The translations under genes and the position numbers were made by a program. This document shows positions 5,713 to 5,918 of a DNA stretch of 5,918 nt, piece after piece. A model generated the notes under the pieces. It did not search any database and was not told where the DNA came from. It saw nothing but the letters and a program-made list of their open reading frames with translations. The first letter of the stretch is position 1, and each line of letters opens with the position of its first letter. Location: positions 5,685 through 11,602 of the forward strand of contig DOOK01000201.1 in NCBI GenBank assembly GCA_003512805.1. Reading direction: 5' to 3'. Origin of the DNA: Erwinia sp. Lineage in GTDB: Bacteria; Pseudomonadota; Gammaproteobacteria; Enterobacterales; Enterobacteriaceae.

Positions 5713-5918
5713 TTAGCGCAGGAAAGCGGCCCACAGCCAGGGCGCAACACCAAGAAAGTTATTCAGCATGTGCAGGGCCACGGGCAGCTTCAGGCCGTTG
5801 GAGTGAAAACGGGCCAGGCAAAGCAGGAGAGAAAGGGCGGTAAGCGCTATCAGCGTGAGCAAATGAACATATTGCGTGTGCAGGCCAGCAAAGATCAGCG
5901 AAGTGAGCAGCGCGCAGG
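5713..5918 (-). CDS. CPBP-family intramembrane metalloprotease, 3' end (runs off right edge)
   Basis: The last 67 codons of a very hydrophobic protein end at the TAA in 5713-5715; the 5' part lies outside the window. My translation reads CALLTSLIFAGLHTQYVHLL, then two short hydrophobic stretches, and finally LKLPVALHMLNNFLG and the C-terminal WLWAAFLR. The spaced FAGLH (F-x3-H) and HMLNN (H-x3-N) are the third and fourth conserved motifs of the CPBP (CAAX protease and bacteriocin-processing, formerly Abi) family; the glutamate-rich first motif would be beyond the edge. These are multi-spanning membrane endopeptidases, many without a known substrate. It has the same orientation as the importer operon but is separated from it by 133 bp, so it is probably an independent neighbour. 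Its link to the importer, if any, is unknown. Confidence 0.75.
   Translation of the reverse strand, partial: CALLTSLIFAGLHTQYVHLLTLIALTALSLLLCLARFHSNGLKLPVALHMLNNFLGVAPWLWAAFLR

Overview
The window is a compact stretch of GC-rich enterobacterial DNA in which every supportable gene lies on the minus strand, so it reads from right to left. The close match of the left-most gene to E. coli YehW and of one gene's 3' half to YehX points to Enterobacterales. An Erwiniaceae-type genus (Pantoea/Erwinia) is my guess; it was not tested.

Layout in transcription order. (1) At the right edge is the 3' end of a CPBP-family intramembrane protease gene (5713-5918). (2) A 133-bp AT-rich intergenic region follows, with a small inverted repeat, promoter-like boxes and a good ribosome binding site. 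(3) Next is a tightly packed peptide/nickel/opine-type ABC importer operon: periplasmic binding protein (4014-5579), DppB-like permease (2962-4014), DppC-like permease (2108-2965) and first ATPase (1270-2118). The genes abut or overlap by 1 to 14 bases, which suggests translational coupling. (4) The fifth gene (327-1283) should be the second ATPase of the importer. Its N-terminal third is that, but its C-terminal half, from the ABC signature onward, is the C-terminal half of YehX, the ATPase of the YehZYXW (OsmF) osmoprotectant-type importer. (5) It is followed one base later by the start of yehW (1-325, running off the left edge), a permease of the same Yeh importer.

The main observation is this in-frame chimeric ATPase. 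The simplest reading is that a peptide-importer operon and a yehZYXW operon once lay in the same orientation. Recombination or deletion at the conserved segment encoding [13 protein letters not shown] then joined the second peptide ATPase to yehX. It removed the 3' part of the former, the 5' part of the latter, and whatever lay between, presumably including yehZ and yehY. The chimera keeps all ABC ATPase motifs and the peptide-type Q-loop segment that faces the permeases. It may therefore still power the peptide importer, while yehW is left as a probable orphan under the peptide operon's promoter. A misassembly at the conserved motif is the main alternative and cannot be excluded from sequence alone.
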